Source: Stagnimonas aquatica
Lineage (GTDB): Bacteria > Pseudomonadota > Gammaproteobacteria > Nevskiales > Nevskiaceae
Reading direction: 5' to 3'
DNA: 64,000 nt
Assembly (NCBI RefSeq): GCF_003730135.1
Contig: NZ_RJVO01000001.1
Coordinates: 954,001-1,018,000 of the forward strand
Shown here piece by piece: positions 1 through 8,555 of this stretch. The notes below the pieces were generated by a model, which was given only the letters and a program-made list of their open reading frames with translations, did no database searches and had not been told where the DNA came from. How positions within the stretch are numbered: position 1 is the stretch's first letter; every line of letters starts with the position of its first letter. The position numbers and the translations under genes were made by a program.

Positions 1-304
1 GCCCGCCGCCGCGCTGCTCGGCGTTGCGCTCGCGCACCAGATCGACGATCACGCTGCGCATCACCTGCGCGGCGTAGGCGAAGAACCGGCGCCGGCTGTC
101 CACCTGCAGCGCCTGCTGGCCGCTCAGGCGCAGCCAGCTCTCGTTGACCAGCGCGGTGGTGTCGAGCAGGGTCATCGGGCCGCTGCTGGCGAGCCGGGCG
201 CGCGCCAGCTTGCGCAGCTCCTGGTAGGCCGCCGCGAACAGCTCCGCCGATGCGACCCCGCCTTTCGCGGCGCCGGCCTCGATCAGTTGCGTGATGTCGC
301 TCAT
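1..304 (-). CDS. ECF-type RNA polymerase sigma factor, N-terminal part (gene runs off the window start)
   Basis: The 5' 101 codons of a leftward gene are visible, starting MSDITQLIEAGAAKGG. The stretch ELFAAAYQELRKLARARL, followed by LLDTTALVNESWLRL and RRRFFAYAAQVMRSVIVDLVRER, is typical of sigma-70 region 2 in the ECF-like subfamily described by TIGR02999. Members direct core RNA polymerase to a small set of promoters and are often encoded next to Ser/Thr kinases or surface proteins. No anti-sigma factor lies on the visible side. The gene diverges from the large PKD lipoprotein gene, with 130 bp between the starts, so it could control that gene; this is inference. Region 4 and the C-terminus lie outside the window. 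Confidence 0.8.
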   Translation of the reverse strand, partial: MSDITQLIEAGAAKGGVASAELFAAAYQELRKLARARLASSGPMTLLDTTALVNESWLRLSGQQALQVDSRRRFFAYAAQVMRSVIVDLVRERNAEQRGGG

Positions 305-434
305 CGGTCTGGCGGCCTCCCTGGGCGGTTATTAGGCCATGCCGCCGGGGCCGGTGGTGAGTGCCATGTCCGGTTTTGTCGCTCCGCCGCGTTTGGCCGG
401 TTGAGACCCACTCAACGTCGCCCTGAGCCCCGCC

Positions 435-3400
435 ATGAAACCGTCCCTGCCGCTGCCGCAACTGTGGTCCCTGATGCTGCTGCCGTTCCTGCTGCTCGGC
501 TGCGGGGACCATTCCCAGCTCAGCCTCACGCCGGTTACGCCACCACCACCACCACCGCCGCCCGGCAATCTGGCGCCAACGCCGCGAATCAGCGTTGGCG
601 ACAGCGTCGTCGCCGGCCAGCCGCTGGCGTTCGACGGCAGCGCCTCCAGCGACCCCGAGGGCGGTGCGCTGTTGCTGAACTGGGACTTTGCCGACGGCCA
701 GCACGGCGGCGGCGCCCGCATCGCGCATGTGTTTTCCGCCGCCGGCCGCTACCGCGTGCGGCTCACCGCCACCGATCCGCAGGGCGCCAGCGCCAGCCTC
801 GACCGGGAGATCACGGTGACGGCGGCGCCGGCGGCGGCGCGCAACGTGGCGGTGCGCGGCAAGGTCAGCGGACTCGACGGCGCGGCGCTGTCCGGTGTCA
901 GCGTCAGCGTCCAGGGCGGCGGCAGCGCCGAGACGGCGGCGGATGGCGGCTTGTCGCTGATGCTGGGCGTCGGGGTGCCGCAGACGCTGCGCTTCGCCAA
1001 GGCCGGCTACGCCTTGCAGGTGCTGAGCCTGAACCTGCCCAACGAGACCGGCAGCGATGCCGAGTTCAGCGTGGTGATGCTGCCGCAGCAGCCGGCGCTC
1101 ACCCTCGCCGACGCGGCCGCAGGCGGCACGCTCAGCGGCAAGGACGGCGCCAGCATCCAGCTGCCGGCCGGCGCGCTGGTGAAGGCCGACGGCTCGCCGG
1201 TGACCGGCGCGGTGCGGATCGCGATGACGCCGGTGGACATCACCCAGCCGCGTTCCGGCGGCTTTCCGGGCCGCTTCGAGGGCATCAACGCCGACACCGC
1301 GCGGCTGCCCCTGGTCAGCCTGGGCACCACCGAGTTCGCGCTCAGCCAGGACGGCGCGCCAGTACAGATCGCGCCCGGCCAGCAGGCGGAGATCCTGCTG
1401 CCGGTCTACGCCGACCGCCGTCTCGACGGCAGCCCGTTCGCCGCCGGTGATCGCATTCCGCTGTGGTCCCTGGACGAGCAGAGCGGCGCCTGGATCAACG
1501 AGGGCGAGGGCGTTCTGGAAGCCGCCGCCGGCTCGCCCACCGGCCTCGCGATGCGCGCGCGGGTCGGGCATTTCTCCTGGTGGAACAGCGACATGGGCTT
1601 CGAGGTGCGCACGCCCAAGCCCAAGCTCAAATGCGTCTACGACGATGACATCGGCCTGCCCGGCTCGCGCGACACCTTTGCCCAGGCCACGCTGTGCAAA
1701 TGGCTGGCGGAGCTGGATCGCGGCATCCCGGAACAGAAGGCCGCCGGTGCCAAGGCGGTAGCGACGGCGCGGCTGCCCGGCTTCAGCGCCGAGACGCTGA
1801 TTCCGGTCGATGGCGCTGCGCTGGATCTCCCCGCCGCCGCCGGACTCCGGTTCAGCGTCAGCGCGCTCAACGGCAGCTTCGTCGGCAGCGGCAGCCTGCC
1901 CGCCGGCAACACCGGTCAGACCGAGCTGGTGGTGAAGATGCGGCCGGTGCAGGCGCAGGGCGAAGGCGGCGAAGACATCAGCCTGCCCTTCGACGGCAGC
2001 CGCAAGCTGCCGAGCGCCGGCTCGGTCAGCCGTCTCAACTTCGACGCCCAGGGCTTCCGCTGGCTGAAGCTGAGCGTGGAGGCCAGCGCCGACAGCGGCA
2101 GCGCCCTGCCGCGCGGCAGCCTGCGGCTGTTCAAGGGCGAGGCCCCGCTGCTGGTCTATCCCGAACTCAACACCGGCAGCCGGCCGCTGATCCAGCTGCT
2201 GCCGGACGACGGCCGCTACACGCTGGAACTGGTCGCCACCGAGGGCACGCCGGCCACCGCCCGCATCCGCATCGAACAGGTCGGCAGCGACCAGGACGAG
2301 ACGCTGTCGCTGCCGTTCAGCAATCTCAACCGCTTCCCCGAGGCGCTGACCACCCTGCGGCTGCATCTGCCGATCACGGCGGCACGCACGCTCTACCTCA
2401 CCTCGCTCAACACCGAGTCGCGGATGCGGCTGATCGCGCCCGACGGGCAGGTGCTGTTCAACAGTGCGGTCGGCAGCCCGCAGCAGTCGGTGCCCGACGA
2501 GCGCTCGCTGCGGATGTCCGGCACCGGCACGGCGGTGCTGCAACTGGCCTCGCTGGACGGCAACCCGCCGTCGCTGCGGCTGGGCGCCGCGCTCAGCCAC
2601 TGGCTGCCGGTGACGCCGCTGCTGGATGGCTACGGGCTGGTCGATCTGGTCGCCGATCACGCCGGCGGCGCGGTGGTGCTGCTGGTGCGCCAGACCGGTA
2701 GCGGCAGCGATGCCCGCTTTGCCCTGTCGCTGCGCCGCCACGTCGATGGCGGCTGGCAGCCGGTGGGGCCGGAGCTGGGCGACCTGCGCCTGATGACCGG
2801 CAGCACCGGCGGCGTACAAGCCGCCGTCGCCTTCGACAGCGACAACCGCCCCCTGCTGCTGTACGGGCTCGACACCACCGTGACCACGCCCGGCAGCACC
2901 ATCAGCGGCAGCCAGTTCGTCGCGCGGCGGCTCACCGGTGAAGACTGGCAGCCCCTGGCCAACGACACCGGTCTGGTGTCCAGCGAGCGCGTGGGCAGCT
3001 TCGCCCGCCCCAAGCTGCTGGTCGACTCGCAGGCGCGCCCGCTGGCCGGCCTGCCGCTCAGCAACGGCGCGGTGCTGGTCACGGTGCTGGCGGACGGCCG
3101 CTGGCGGGCGCTGAGCACCCCCGACGCGGCCGGGGACCGCTTCAACGGCGACTACTTCGATCTCGCCAACGAGAACAACGGCCGCGTCTACCTCGCCACC
3201 GCACCGCGCAGCGGCAGCGGCACCGTGGTGCGGCGCTTCACCCCGGATTCCACCCCGGCAGGCTGGCAGCCGGTGGGGCCCAATGACGGCCTGCTGCCGC
3301 AGCCGGCCGGTGAATCGGCCAGCTTCGCGCCACGCATCGCGCTCGATGCCAACGACGATCCCATCGTCGCCGGCAGCAGCCAGCGCTACACCGCAGTCTG

Positions 3401-3749
3401 GCGTTTCGACGGCAGCCAGTGGCGCAATGGCGCCGCCAGCCGCATCAGCAGCAGCGACTTCGCCGGCGCCATCGAGGGCTACACCCTGCTCGGCGCGCGG
3501 GCGCTGCTCGCGTACAGCAACACCACGGTGACCAACGCCGGCAGCTTCAGCCGCCCGGTGGTGCAGGCCAACGATGCCGCCGACAGCACCAGCGGCCTCG
3601 GCGTCAACGGCGGCGCGGTGGTGCAGTTCGTGCCCAGCTTCGCCTACAACCGCACCGGCAGCGGGCAGCGGCTGCTGACCGTCGGCGGCGAGGTCTACCA
3701 GGCCATCCAGGCTTCCAGCCAGATGCAGTTGCTGCGGCTCACCGAATAG
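435..3749 (+). CDS. Large PKD-domain surface lipoprotein
   Basis: 1104 residues. An N-terminal signal with lipobox LLGC (lipidated Cys23) is followed by a proline-rich linker (about 36-43). A PKD fold spans about 48-130 (DGSASSDPEGG, WDFADG, HVFSAAGRYRVRLTATD), and a carboxypeptidase-regulatory-like beta domain about 138-215. The remaining ~850 residues have no domain I can name; the last third resembles beta-propeller-like repeats of the kind VAFDSDNRPLLLYG, LLVDSQARPLAGLP and IALDANDDPIVAGS. It is therefore probably a lipid-anchored, surface or periplasmic binding/adhesion protein. It diverges from the ECF sigma gene, and its 3' end overlaps the convergent gene at 3739-4389 by 11 bp. Function is unknown. 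Confidence 0.8.
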   Translation: MKPSLPLPQLWSLMLLPFLLLGCGDHSQLSLTPVTPPPPPPPPGNLAPTPRISVGDSVVAGQPLAFDGSASSDPEGGALLLNWDFADGQHGGGARIAHVFSAAGRYRVRLTATDPQGASASLDREITVTAAPAAARNVAVRGKVSGLDGAALSGVSVSVQGGGSAETAADGGLSLMLGVGVPQTLRFAKAGYALQVLSLNLPNETGSDAEFSVVMLPQQPALTLADAAAGGTLSGKDGASIQLPAGALVKADGSPVTGAVRIAMTPVDITQPRSGGFPGRFEGINADTARLPLVSLGTTEFALSQDGAPVQIAPGQQAEILLPVYADRRLDGSPFAAGDRIPLWSLDEQSGAWINEGEGVLEAAAGSPTGLAMRARVGHFSWWNSDMGFEVRTPKPKLKCVYDDDIGLPGSRDTFAQATLCKWLAELDRGIPEQKAAGAKAVATARLPGFSAETLIPVDGAALDLPAAAGLRFSVSALNGSFVGSGSLPAGNTGQTELVVKMRPVQAQGEGGEDISLPFDGSRKLPSAGSVSRLNFDAQGFRWLKLSVEASADSGSALPRGSLRLFKGEAPLLVYPELNTGSRPLIQLLPDDGRYTLELVATEGTPATARIRIEQVGSDQDETLSLPFSNLNRFPEALTTLRLHLPITAARTLYLTSLNTESRMRLIAPDGQVLFNSAVGSPQQSVPDERSLRMSGTGTAVLQLASLDGNPPSLRLGAALSHWLPVTPLLDGYGLVDLVADHAGGAVVLLVRQTGSGSDARFALSLRRHVDGGWQPVGPELGDLRLMTGSTGGVQAAVAFDSDNRPLLLYGLDTTVTTPGSTISGSQFVARRLTGEDWQPLANDTGLVSSERVGSFARPKLLVDSQARPLAGLPLSNGAVLVTVLADGRWRALSTPDAAGDRFNGDYFDLANENNGRVYLATAPRSGSGTVVRRFTPDSTPAGWQPVGPNDGLLPQPAGESASFAPRIALDANDDPIVAGSSQRYTAVWRFDGSQWRNGAASRISSSDFAGAIEGYTLLGARALLAYSNTTVTNAGSFSRPVVQANDAADSTSGLGVNGGAVVQFVPSFAYNRTGSGQRLLTVGGEVYQAIQASSQMQLLRLTE

Positions 3750-4389
3750 GTGCTGACGGCGCCGGCTCCGGGCTGTCGCCCCAGCCGGCGCCGCCGGACG
3801 CGCTCTGGTCGTCGTCGCCGGCAGCCACCAGCACGGTGATGGTGGCGAACCGCTGGTGGTGCATGAACTCGCGCAGGATCAGCAGCGCGGCGGCGAACCC
3901 GGCGCTGGCGGGCAGGTTTTCGTGTGCGGCGGGCCGCCCCTCGATCACCGCCGCGAGCCGCTGGAACAAGGCTTCCATGGCATCGAGACTCAGCACCATG
4001 CGCTCGCCGCGCGGCACGCCGGCAAGCGCGGCGATGCGCCGCATCGCGGTGTCGCCGGTGACCAGGCGGGAACCGGCCGGCAGGTCTGCGAGGCGCAGGA
4101 CCTCGTCCTCGACGGCGGCGATGGCGGTTTCCATTTCCAGCGCGCTGGGCAGCGCGGCCCGGAAGAATTCCCGCGCGGTTTTCCGGGTTCCCAGCGCCAG
4201 GCGCCAGGCCCCAGCCGGCTCGCGGCCGCTGCCGGCGAGGACCGTGCTGTCCTCGGCGCCGAGGTGCAGCACCGTTACCGCGCCCGCGTGGTCCGCCGGG
4301 GCGAGCTGGTAAAGCGTTCGCAGGGAGCTTTCCAAGGGGGCGAAATACGGTGGCCTGGGGACCGTTGGCCGGGGCTTGCCGACCAGCAT
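3739..4389 (-). CDS. Degenerate Ppx/GppA-like hypothetical protein
   Basis: 216 residues from the ATG at 4389 (MLVGKPRPTVPRPPY). The open frame extends further upstream, but that part is low-complexity and lacks conserved character. VTVLHLGAEDSTVLAGSG resembles the first phosphate-binding strand of the actin/hsp70-like Ppx/GppA fold. Near the C-terminus, ENLPASAGFAAALLILREFM and FATITVLVAAGDD resemble the Ppx stretch containing PAG..IL..IM and its following strand. At about 216 residues it is shorter than normal exopolyphosphatases (about 300-500), so it may be a non-enzymatic relative. The stop codon lies inside the 3' end of the convergent lipoprotein gene. The assignment is tentative. Confidence 0.55.
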   Translation of the reverse strand: MLVGKPRPTVPRPPYFAPLESSLRTLYQLAPADHAGAVTVLHLGAEDSTVLAGSGREPAGAWRLALGTRKTAREFFRAALPSALEMETAIAAVEDEVLRLADLPAGSRLVTGDTAMRRIAALAGVPRGERMVLSLDAMEALFQRLAAVIEGRPAAHENLPASAGFAAALLILREFMHHQRFATITVLVAAGDDDQSASGGAGWGDSPEPAPSAPIR

Positions 4390-4445
4390 AAATCTCTTCT
4401 GCGTCAGCGGCTTGGTATTTCGCCTGGGGCCGGGCGCGCGGGGTC

Positions 4446-4472
4446 TGTCGATTTTCGTCGCGACCGTTCGAC
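4446..4472 (+). promoter_or_regulatory. Candidate ECF42-dependent promoter of the VOC/DGPF operon
   Basis: TGTCGA (4446-4451) is followed by exactly 17 bp and CGAC (4469-4472), with GTG directly after. This matches the -35/-10 pattern that I recall as reported for ECF42 sigma factors (TGTCGA and CG[A/T]C). The identical arrangement, down to CGACGTG, occurs upstream of the second DGPF gene at 18057-18083. The first codon of the operon (4532) lies about 60 bp downstream. Confidence 0.65.
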
Positions 4473-4531
4473 GTGTTGATGCCGGCGCTTCGCGAGAGCG
4501 GCCGCGCTTCCGTCCACCCCCTGGAGCCCTC

Positions 4532-5017
4532 ATGAGCACCGCCGCCGTCCAAGCCATCCCGCCGCAATACCCGGGCGCCACGCCCTACCTCACCGTCCGT
4601 GGCGCCGACCGCGCCATCGAGTTCTACAAGACCGCTTTCGGCGCCACTGAAGTCGCGTGCCTGGCGCCCGGCGGCCGGGTGATGCACGCCGAACTGCGGG
4701 TCGGTGCCGCGCCCTTCATGCTCACCGAGGAGATGCCGGAACGCGGCGCCTTGAGTCCGCAGACCCTGGGCGGTTCGGCCAGTGCGGCGGTAGTCTTCGT
4801 GGAGGATGTCGATGCCTTCTTCGCCCGCGCCATCGCCGCCGGCTGCACCCCGGTGATGCCGGTGATGAACCAGTTCTGGGGCGACCGCATGGGCTGCCTC
4901 ACGGACCCGTTCGGCCATAGCTGGATGTTCTCGACCCATATCGAGGACGTGTCGCCGGAAGAGCTGCCCGCCCGTGCCGCCGCCGCGATGGCCGGCGCCC
5001 CGCAACCCTGCAACTAG
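4532..5017 (+). CDS. VOC family protein (PhnB-like glyoxalase/bleomycin-resistance fold)
   Basis: 161 residues. YLTVRGADRAIEFYKTAFGA begins the first beta-alpha-beta-beta-beta module, and WGDRMGCLTDPFGHSWMFSTH closes the second, as in PhnB-like vicinal-oxygen-chelate proteins. The ATG at 4532 is chosen because it starts just before the conserved PYLTV strand; the open upstream extension is non-conserved. It is the first gene of a six-gene rightward set (VOC, DGPF, VOC, GST, VOC, ECF42 sigma) and lies behind a candidate ECF42 promoter. The substrate is unknown; such proteins often act on metabolite adducts or bind small molecules. Confidence 0.85.
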   Translation: MSTAAVQAIPPQYPGATPYLTVRGADRAIEFYKTAFGATEVACLAPGGRVMHAELRVGAAPFMLTEEMPERGALSPQTLGGSASAAVVFVEDVDAFFARAIAAGCTPVMPVMNQFWGDRMGCLTDPFGHSWMFSTHIEDVSPEELPARAAAAMAGAPQPCN

Positions 5018-5027
5018 GAGAGCCGCC

Positions 5028-5453
5028 ATGCGCGTGATGGTGTTGGTGAAAGCAAGCCCCGCTTCCGAAGCCGGCGTGATGCCCGGCGAGGCCCTGCTGG
5101 CGGCGATGGGCCAGTACAACGAGCAACTGGTGAACGCCGGCGTGCTGCTGGCCGGCGAGGGCCTTCACCCGAGTTCGCGCGGTCACCGCGTGGTTTTCGA
5201 GGGCGCCCGCTCGCGGGTCGTCGACGGCCCCTTCGCGGAAACCAAGGAGCTGGTCGCCGGCTTCTGGCTCTGGCAAGTGCGCTCGATGGACGAGGCGCTG
5301 GAATGGGCGGCACGCTGCCCAAACCCCGAGGGTGAACACTTCGAGCTGGAGCTGCGCCGCGTGTTCGAGGCCGAGGATTTCGGCGCGGAGTTCACGCCGG
5401 AACTGCGCGCCCAGGAAGACGCGCTACGCGCCCGCGTCGACAAACAGCACTGA
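5028..5453 (+). CDS. YCII-related DGPF domain protein
   Basis: 141 residues. The sequence runs MRVMVLVKASPASEAG, then the ferredoxin-like core with the diagnostic VVDGPFAETKELVAGFWL, giving the family its DGPF name. AGGAGAGCC ahead of the ATG at 5028 is a clear ribosome binding site and selects this start over an upstream one. The gene begins 10 bp after the VOC gene and ends 11 bp before the next, so the genes are co-transcribed. DGPF proteins are the hallmark genomic partners of ECF42 sigma factors, and one is encoded at 7260. The biochemical function of the family is not established. Confidence 0.9.
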   Translation: MRVMVLVKASPASEAGVMPGEALLAAMGQYNEQLVNAGVLLAGEGLHPSSRGHRVVFEGARSRVVDGPFAETKELVAGFWLWQVRSMDEALEWAARCPNPEGEHFELELRRVFEAEDFGAEFTPELRAQEDALRARVDKQH

Positions 5454-5464
5454 GGAGTAAGCAC

Positions 5465-5962
5465 ATGGATTTCGCCAGCAAGATCACTCCCTGCCTCTGG
5501 TTCGACACCCAGGGCGAGGAGGCCGCGCGTTTCTACGTCGGCCTGTTCCCGGACTCGCGCATCGTCGATATCGGCCGCTACACCGAAGACGGCCACGAGC
5601 AGCACGGCCAGCGCGCCGGCTCGGTGATGACCGTCGCCTTCGAGCTGGCCGGCCAGGGCTTTCTCGCCCTCAACGGCGGCCCGCGATTCCAGCTCAGCGA
5701 GGCGATGTCGCTGATCGTCTACTGCGAGGACCAAGCCGAGGTCGATCGCTACTGGAACGCGCTCGCCGAAGGCGGCGGCGGGCAGTCGCAGGCCTGCGGC
5801 TGGCTCAAGGACCGCTACGGGCTGTCCTGGCAGATCACGCCGAAGTCGGTGGTCGAGTGGCTCGCCGGCCCGGACCGGATCAAGGCCGGTAAGGCGATGC
5901 GCGCGCTGATGCAGATGGTGAAGATCGACATCGCCACCGTTGAACGGGCGGTGGCCGCATGA
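5465..5962 (+). CDS. VOC family protein, 3-demethylubiquinone-9 3-methyltransferase-like (PhnB) domain
   Basis: 165 residues. It begins MDFASKITPCLWFDTQGEEAARFY and contains SVMTVAFELAGQGFLALNGGP and GWLKDRYGLSWQITP, the signature segments of the 3-dmu-9_3-mt/PhnB-like VOC subfamily. Despite the legacy name, members are not known methyltransferases. GAGGAGTAAGCAC precedes the ATG. Its stop overlaps the start of the GST gene by 4 bp (ATGA), so the two are translationally coupled. It belongs to the ECF42-linked operon. Confidence 0.88.
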   Translation: MDFASKITPCLWFDTQGEEAARFYVGLFPDSRIVDIGRYTEDGHEQHGQRAGSVMTVAFELAGQGFLALNGGPRFQLSEAMSLIVYCEDQAEVDRYWNALAEGGGGQSQACGWLKDRYGLSWQITPKSVVEWLAGPDRIKAGKAMRALMQMVKIDIATVERAVAA

Positions 5963-6603
5963 GCGCCGAGCTGGTTCTCACCACCTTCGACTGGGTGCCG
6001 GAATGGCCGCGCGGCTATGTGCGCGACTTGCGCGTGCGCTGGGCGCTGGAGGAGGCCGGCCTGCCTTACCGCATCGCCACCACGCCGTTCCGCGCGCGCG
6101 ATCCTCAGCACTACCGGCATCAGCCGTTCGGGCAGGTGCCCTGGCTGAGCGATGGCGAGCTGTCGATCTTCGAGAGCGGCGCGATCCTGCTGCATCTCGG
6201 CGCGCGCAGTGAAGCTTTGCTAGCAACCGAGGCCCGCCGCCGTAGCGACGCCATCGCGTGGTTGTTCGCGGCGCTGAACTCGGTCGAGATGGCCAGCCTG
6301 CCCTTAGCGATGCTGCGGTTCTCCGGGCAGACCGGCGAGGCGCCGGTCGCGCGCCTGTTCGAGGACTTTCTCCAGAAGTCGCGGCTGCCGCATCTGGAGA
6401 CCGTGCTGCATGAGCGCGAATGGCTGGCCGAGGTCTTTTCCATCGCCGACATCGCGATGGCGGACGCGCTGCGCCTGGTCGACCGTTTCGACGGGCTGGC
6501 GGCCCTGCCTGCCTGCCGCGCCTATCTGGCGCGTGCCGTCGCCCGTCCGGCCTTCATCAAGGCGCACGCCGACCAACTCGCGCACTTCGCCGCCGCCGAC
6601 TGA
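5959..6603 (+). CDS. Glutathione S-transferase family protein
   Basis: 214 residues. The N-terminal thioredoxin-like domain (about 5-85) has RWALEEAGLPYR, the cis-proline motif FGQVPWL and the glutathione-contact motif FESGAIL. The all-alpha C-terminal domain (about 95-210) includes FSIADIAMADALRLVDRF, the conserved N-capping region of GST folds. The start overlaps the stop of the preceding VOC gene. With three VOC proteins and a DGPF protein in the same operon, a role in adduct or electrophile detoxification is plausible, but no substrate can be named. Confidence 0.88.
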   Translation: MSAELVLTTFDWVPEWPRGYVRDLRVRWALEEAGLPYRIATTPFRARDPQHYRHQPFGQVPWLSDGELSIFESGAILLHLGARSEALLATEARRRSDAIAWLFAALNSVEMASLPLAMLRFSGQTGEAPVARLFEDFLQKSRLPHLETVLHEREWLAEVFSIADIAMADALRLVDRFDGLAALPACRAYLARAVARPAFIKAHADQLAHFAAAD

Positions 6604-6639
6604 GCCTTGTCTCTACCCCCTGCTTACCGGAGTTCCTCC

Positions 6640-7074
6640 ATGCCCCGAACCCTCACCATCAGCCTGCCGGTCACCGATCTGAAAGCCTCGACCGCGTTCT
6701 ACACCGCGCTGGGCTTCGTCAACGATCCGAGCTGCCCCAGCGGCGACGGCGCCGCGTTCCTGGCCTTGAGCGAGTCGATCAAGATCGTGCTGCTCAGTCA
6801 CGACACCTGGCGGCGGCTGACCAGCCGCCCGATTCCGCCCAACACCTCCAGCGAGGTCGGGCTCGCGGTCTCCTGCGAGAGCCGCGAGGAGGTCGATGCC
6901 ATGGCGCAGGCGGCGGCCGAGCACGGTGGCGTCATCGACATCAATCCCATCGACGATTACGACTTCATGTACGGCCGTGATTTCACCGATCCCGACGGCC
7001 ACGTCTGGGGTGCGAAGTGGATAGACCTGTCGGCCATGGCGACGGCCGGCGAACCCGGGCATGCCCGCGCCTGA
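6640..7074 (+). CDS. VOC family protein (lactoylglutathione lyase-like)
   Basis: 144 residues from the ATG at 6640 (MPRTLTISLPVTDLKAS), preceded by GGAGTTCCTCC. The VTDLKASTAFYTALGF and DFTDPDGHVWGAKWID segments are the start of the first module and the end of the second module of VOC proteins. It is the third VOC protein of the cluster and follows the GST gene by 36 bp. The 185 bp between it and the sigma gene hold a repeat pair. No metal-ligand set could be assigned with confidence. Confidence 0.85.
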   Translation: MPRTLTISLPVTDLKASTAFYTALGFVNDPSCPSGDGAAFLALSESIKIVLLSHDTWRRLTSRPIPPNTSSEVGLAVSCESREEVDAMAQAAAEHGGVIDINPIDDYDFMYGRDFTDPDGHVWGAKWIDLSAMATAGEPGHARA

Positions 7075-7077
7075 AGC

Positions 7078-7200
7078 GCTCCCTCCCCGGTGCACGGGGG
7101 AGGGTCGGGGTGGGGGCGCTGCCGGAGCTCGCGTGCGCGGTGTGCCGTGGCTATCGCGCAAGGCCCCCATCCCAGCCTTCCCCCGCAGGCGCGGGAAGCA
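7078..7200. repeat. Inverted pair of REP-like G-rich elements
   Basis: A G-rich stretch at about 7095-7117 (GGGGGAGGGTCGGGGTGGGGGC) and a C-rich stretch at about 7163-7184 (GCCCCCATCCCAGCCTTCC and following) are imperfect reverse complements. Each carries its own short hairpin (CCGGTGCACGGGG; CGCAGGCGCG). This is the look of extragenic palindromic repeats common in gammaproteobacterial genomes. It sits between the VOC gene and the ECF42 gene and could reduce downstream expression or stabilise the upstream mRNA. Confidence 0.5.
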
Positions 7201-7259
7201 GCGCCCGGTGCGACGCGCTTGCTTGCTTCGCCTGGCTGGCGATGCTCTGATCGCCGCCC

Positions 7260-8531
7260 GTGACCCCCACAGAGCACATCCACCGCCGCATCGACGCGGT
7301 CTGGCGCATGGAGTCGGCGAAGATCATCGCCGGCCTGACGCGCCTGGTGCGCGACGTCGGCCTCGCCGAGGAGCTGGCGCAGGACGCGCTGCTCGCCGCG
7401 CTCGAACAGTGGCCGCGCGAAGGCCTGCCCGACAATCCCGCCGCCTGGCTCATGGCCGCCGCCAAACATAGGGGCATCGACCGCCTGCGGCAGTTGCGGA
7501 TGCAGGACGAGAAGCACCAACTGCTCGCCCCCGAGCTGGACTTGCAGCAACAGCTCGAAGCCGCCGACCGCGCCGCCGCGCTCGACGAGTTCATCGAGGA
7601 CGACCTGCTGCGGCTGATCTTCATCGCCTGCCATCCGCTGCTCGGTACCGAGGCGCGGCTGGCGCTGACGCTGCGCCTGCTGGGCGGGCTTTCCACCGAG
7701 GAGATCGCCCGCGCCTTCCTGGTGCCGGAGGCCACCGTCGCGCAGCGCATCGTCCGCGCCAAGAAGACGCTCGCCGAGGCGCGGGTGCCCTTCGAGCTGC
7801 CGCCGCCAACCGAGCTGGCCGGGCGCCTGGCCTCGGTGCTGGAAGTGATCTACCTCGTCTTCAACGAGGGCTACGCCGCCACCAGCGGCGAACACTGGCT
7901 GCGGCCGGCGCTGTGCGAGGAAGCGCTGCGCCTGGGCCGCGTGCTCGCCGCGCTCGCGCCGCTGGAGCCGGAGGTGCACGGCCTGGTCGCGTTGATGGAG
8001 ATCCAGGCCTCGCGCAATGCCGCGCGGCTGGCCGCCGACGGCCGGCCGATCCTGCTGCTGGAGCAGGACCGCCGTCGCTGGGATCGCCTGCTGATCCAGC
8101 GCGGACTGCAAGCCTTGGAGCGCGCGCAAACCCTGAGCGCCGAGCCCGGCAACTACCAGTTGCAGGCCGCCATCGCCGCCTGCCATGCCCGCGCCGCGCG
8201 CGCCGAAGATACCGACTGGCCGCGCATCGCCGCGCTCTATGCGCAGTTGGCGCGTCTGCGGCCCTCGCCGGTGGTGGAGCTCAACCGCGCCGTCGCGGTG
8301 GCGATGGCAGCAGGCCCGGCGGCGGGCTTGAAGCTGGTCGATGCGCTCTGCCGCGAGCCGGCGCTCCAGCGCTATCACCTGTTGCCGAGCGTGCGCGGCG
8401 ATCTGCTCTACAAGCTCGGGCGCCTGGACGAGGCGCGCCAGGAGTTCGAGCGCGCCGCCGCGCTCACCGCCAACGCGCGCGAGCGCAGCCTGCTGCTGGA
8501 ACGCGCCGCTGGCTGTCTGTCTGCCGTCTGA
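7260..8531 (+). CDS. ECF42-type RNA polymerase sigma factor with C-terminal DUF6596/TPR-like extension
   Basis: 423 residues, more than twice a normal ECF sigma. Region 2 (about 8-85) has the family sequence AVWRMESAKIIAGLTRLVRD, ELAQDALLAALEQWP and PAAWLMAAAKHRGIDRLR. Region 4 (about 115-170) has LALTLRLLGGLSTEEIARAF. The long alpha-helical C-terminal part includes VLEVIYLVFNEGYAAT and the repeat-like RPSPVVELNRAVAVAM. The GTG at 7260 is used because it starts exactly where the conserved N-terminus begins. Known biology: ECF42 factors have no anti-sigma factor, use the C-terminal extension for control and are encoded with DGPF proteins, as here. Two matching candidate promoters are in this window (4446 and 18057). 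Confidence 0.9.
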   Translation: MTPTEHIHRRIDAVWRMESAKIIAGLTRLVRDVGLAEELAQDALLAALEQWPREGLPDNPAAWLMAAAKHRGIDRLRQLRMQDEKHQLLAPELDLQQQLEAADRAAALDEFIEDDLLRLIFIACHPLLGTEARLALTLRLLGGLSTEEIARAFLVPEATVAQRIVRAKKTLAEARVPFELPPPTELAGRLASVLEVIYLVFNEGYAATSGEHWLRPALCEEALRLGRVLAALAPLEPEVHGLVALMEIQASRNAARLAADGRPILLLEQDRRRWDRLLIQRGLQALERAQTLSAEPGNYQLQAAIAACHARAARAEDTDWPRIAALYAQLARLRPSPVVELNRAVAVAMAAGPAAGLKLVDALCREPALQRYHLLPSVRGDLLYKLGRLDEARQEFERAAALTANARERSLLLERAAGCLSAV

Positions 8532-8555
8532 GGCGGTGTTCCGGCGATAGCGGGC

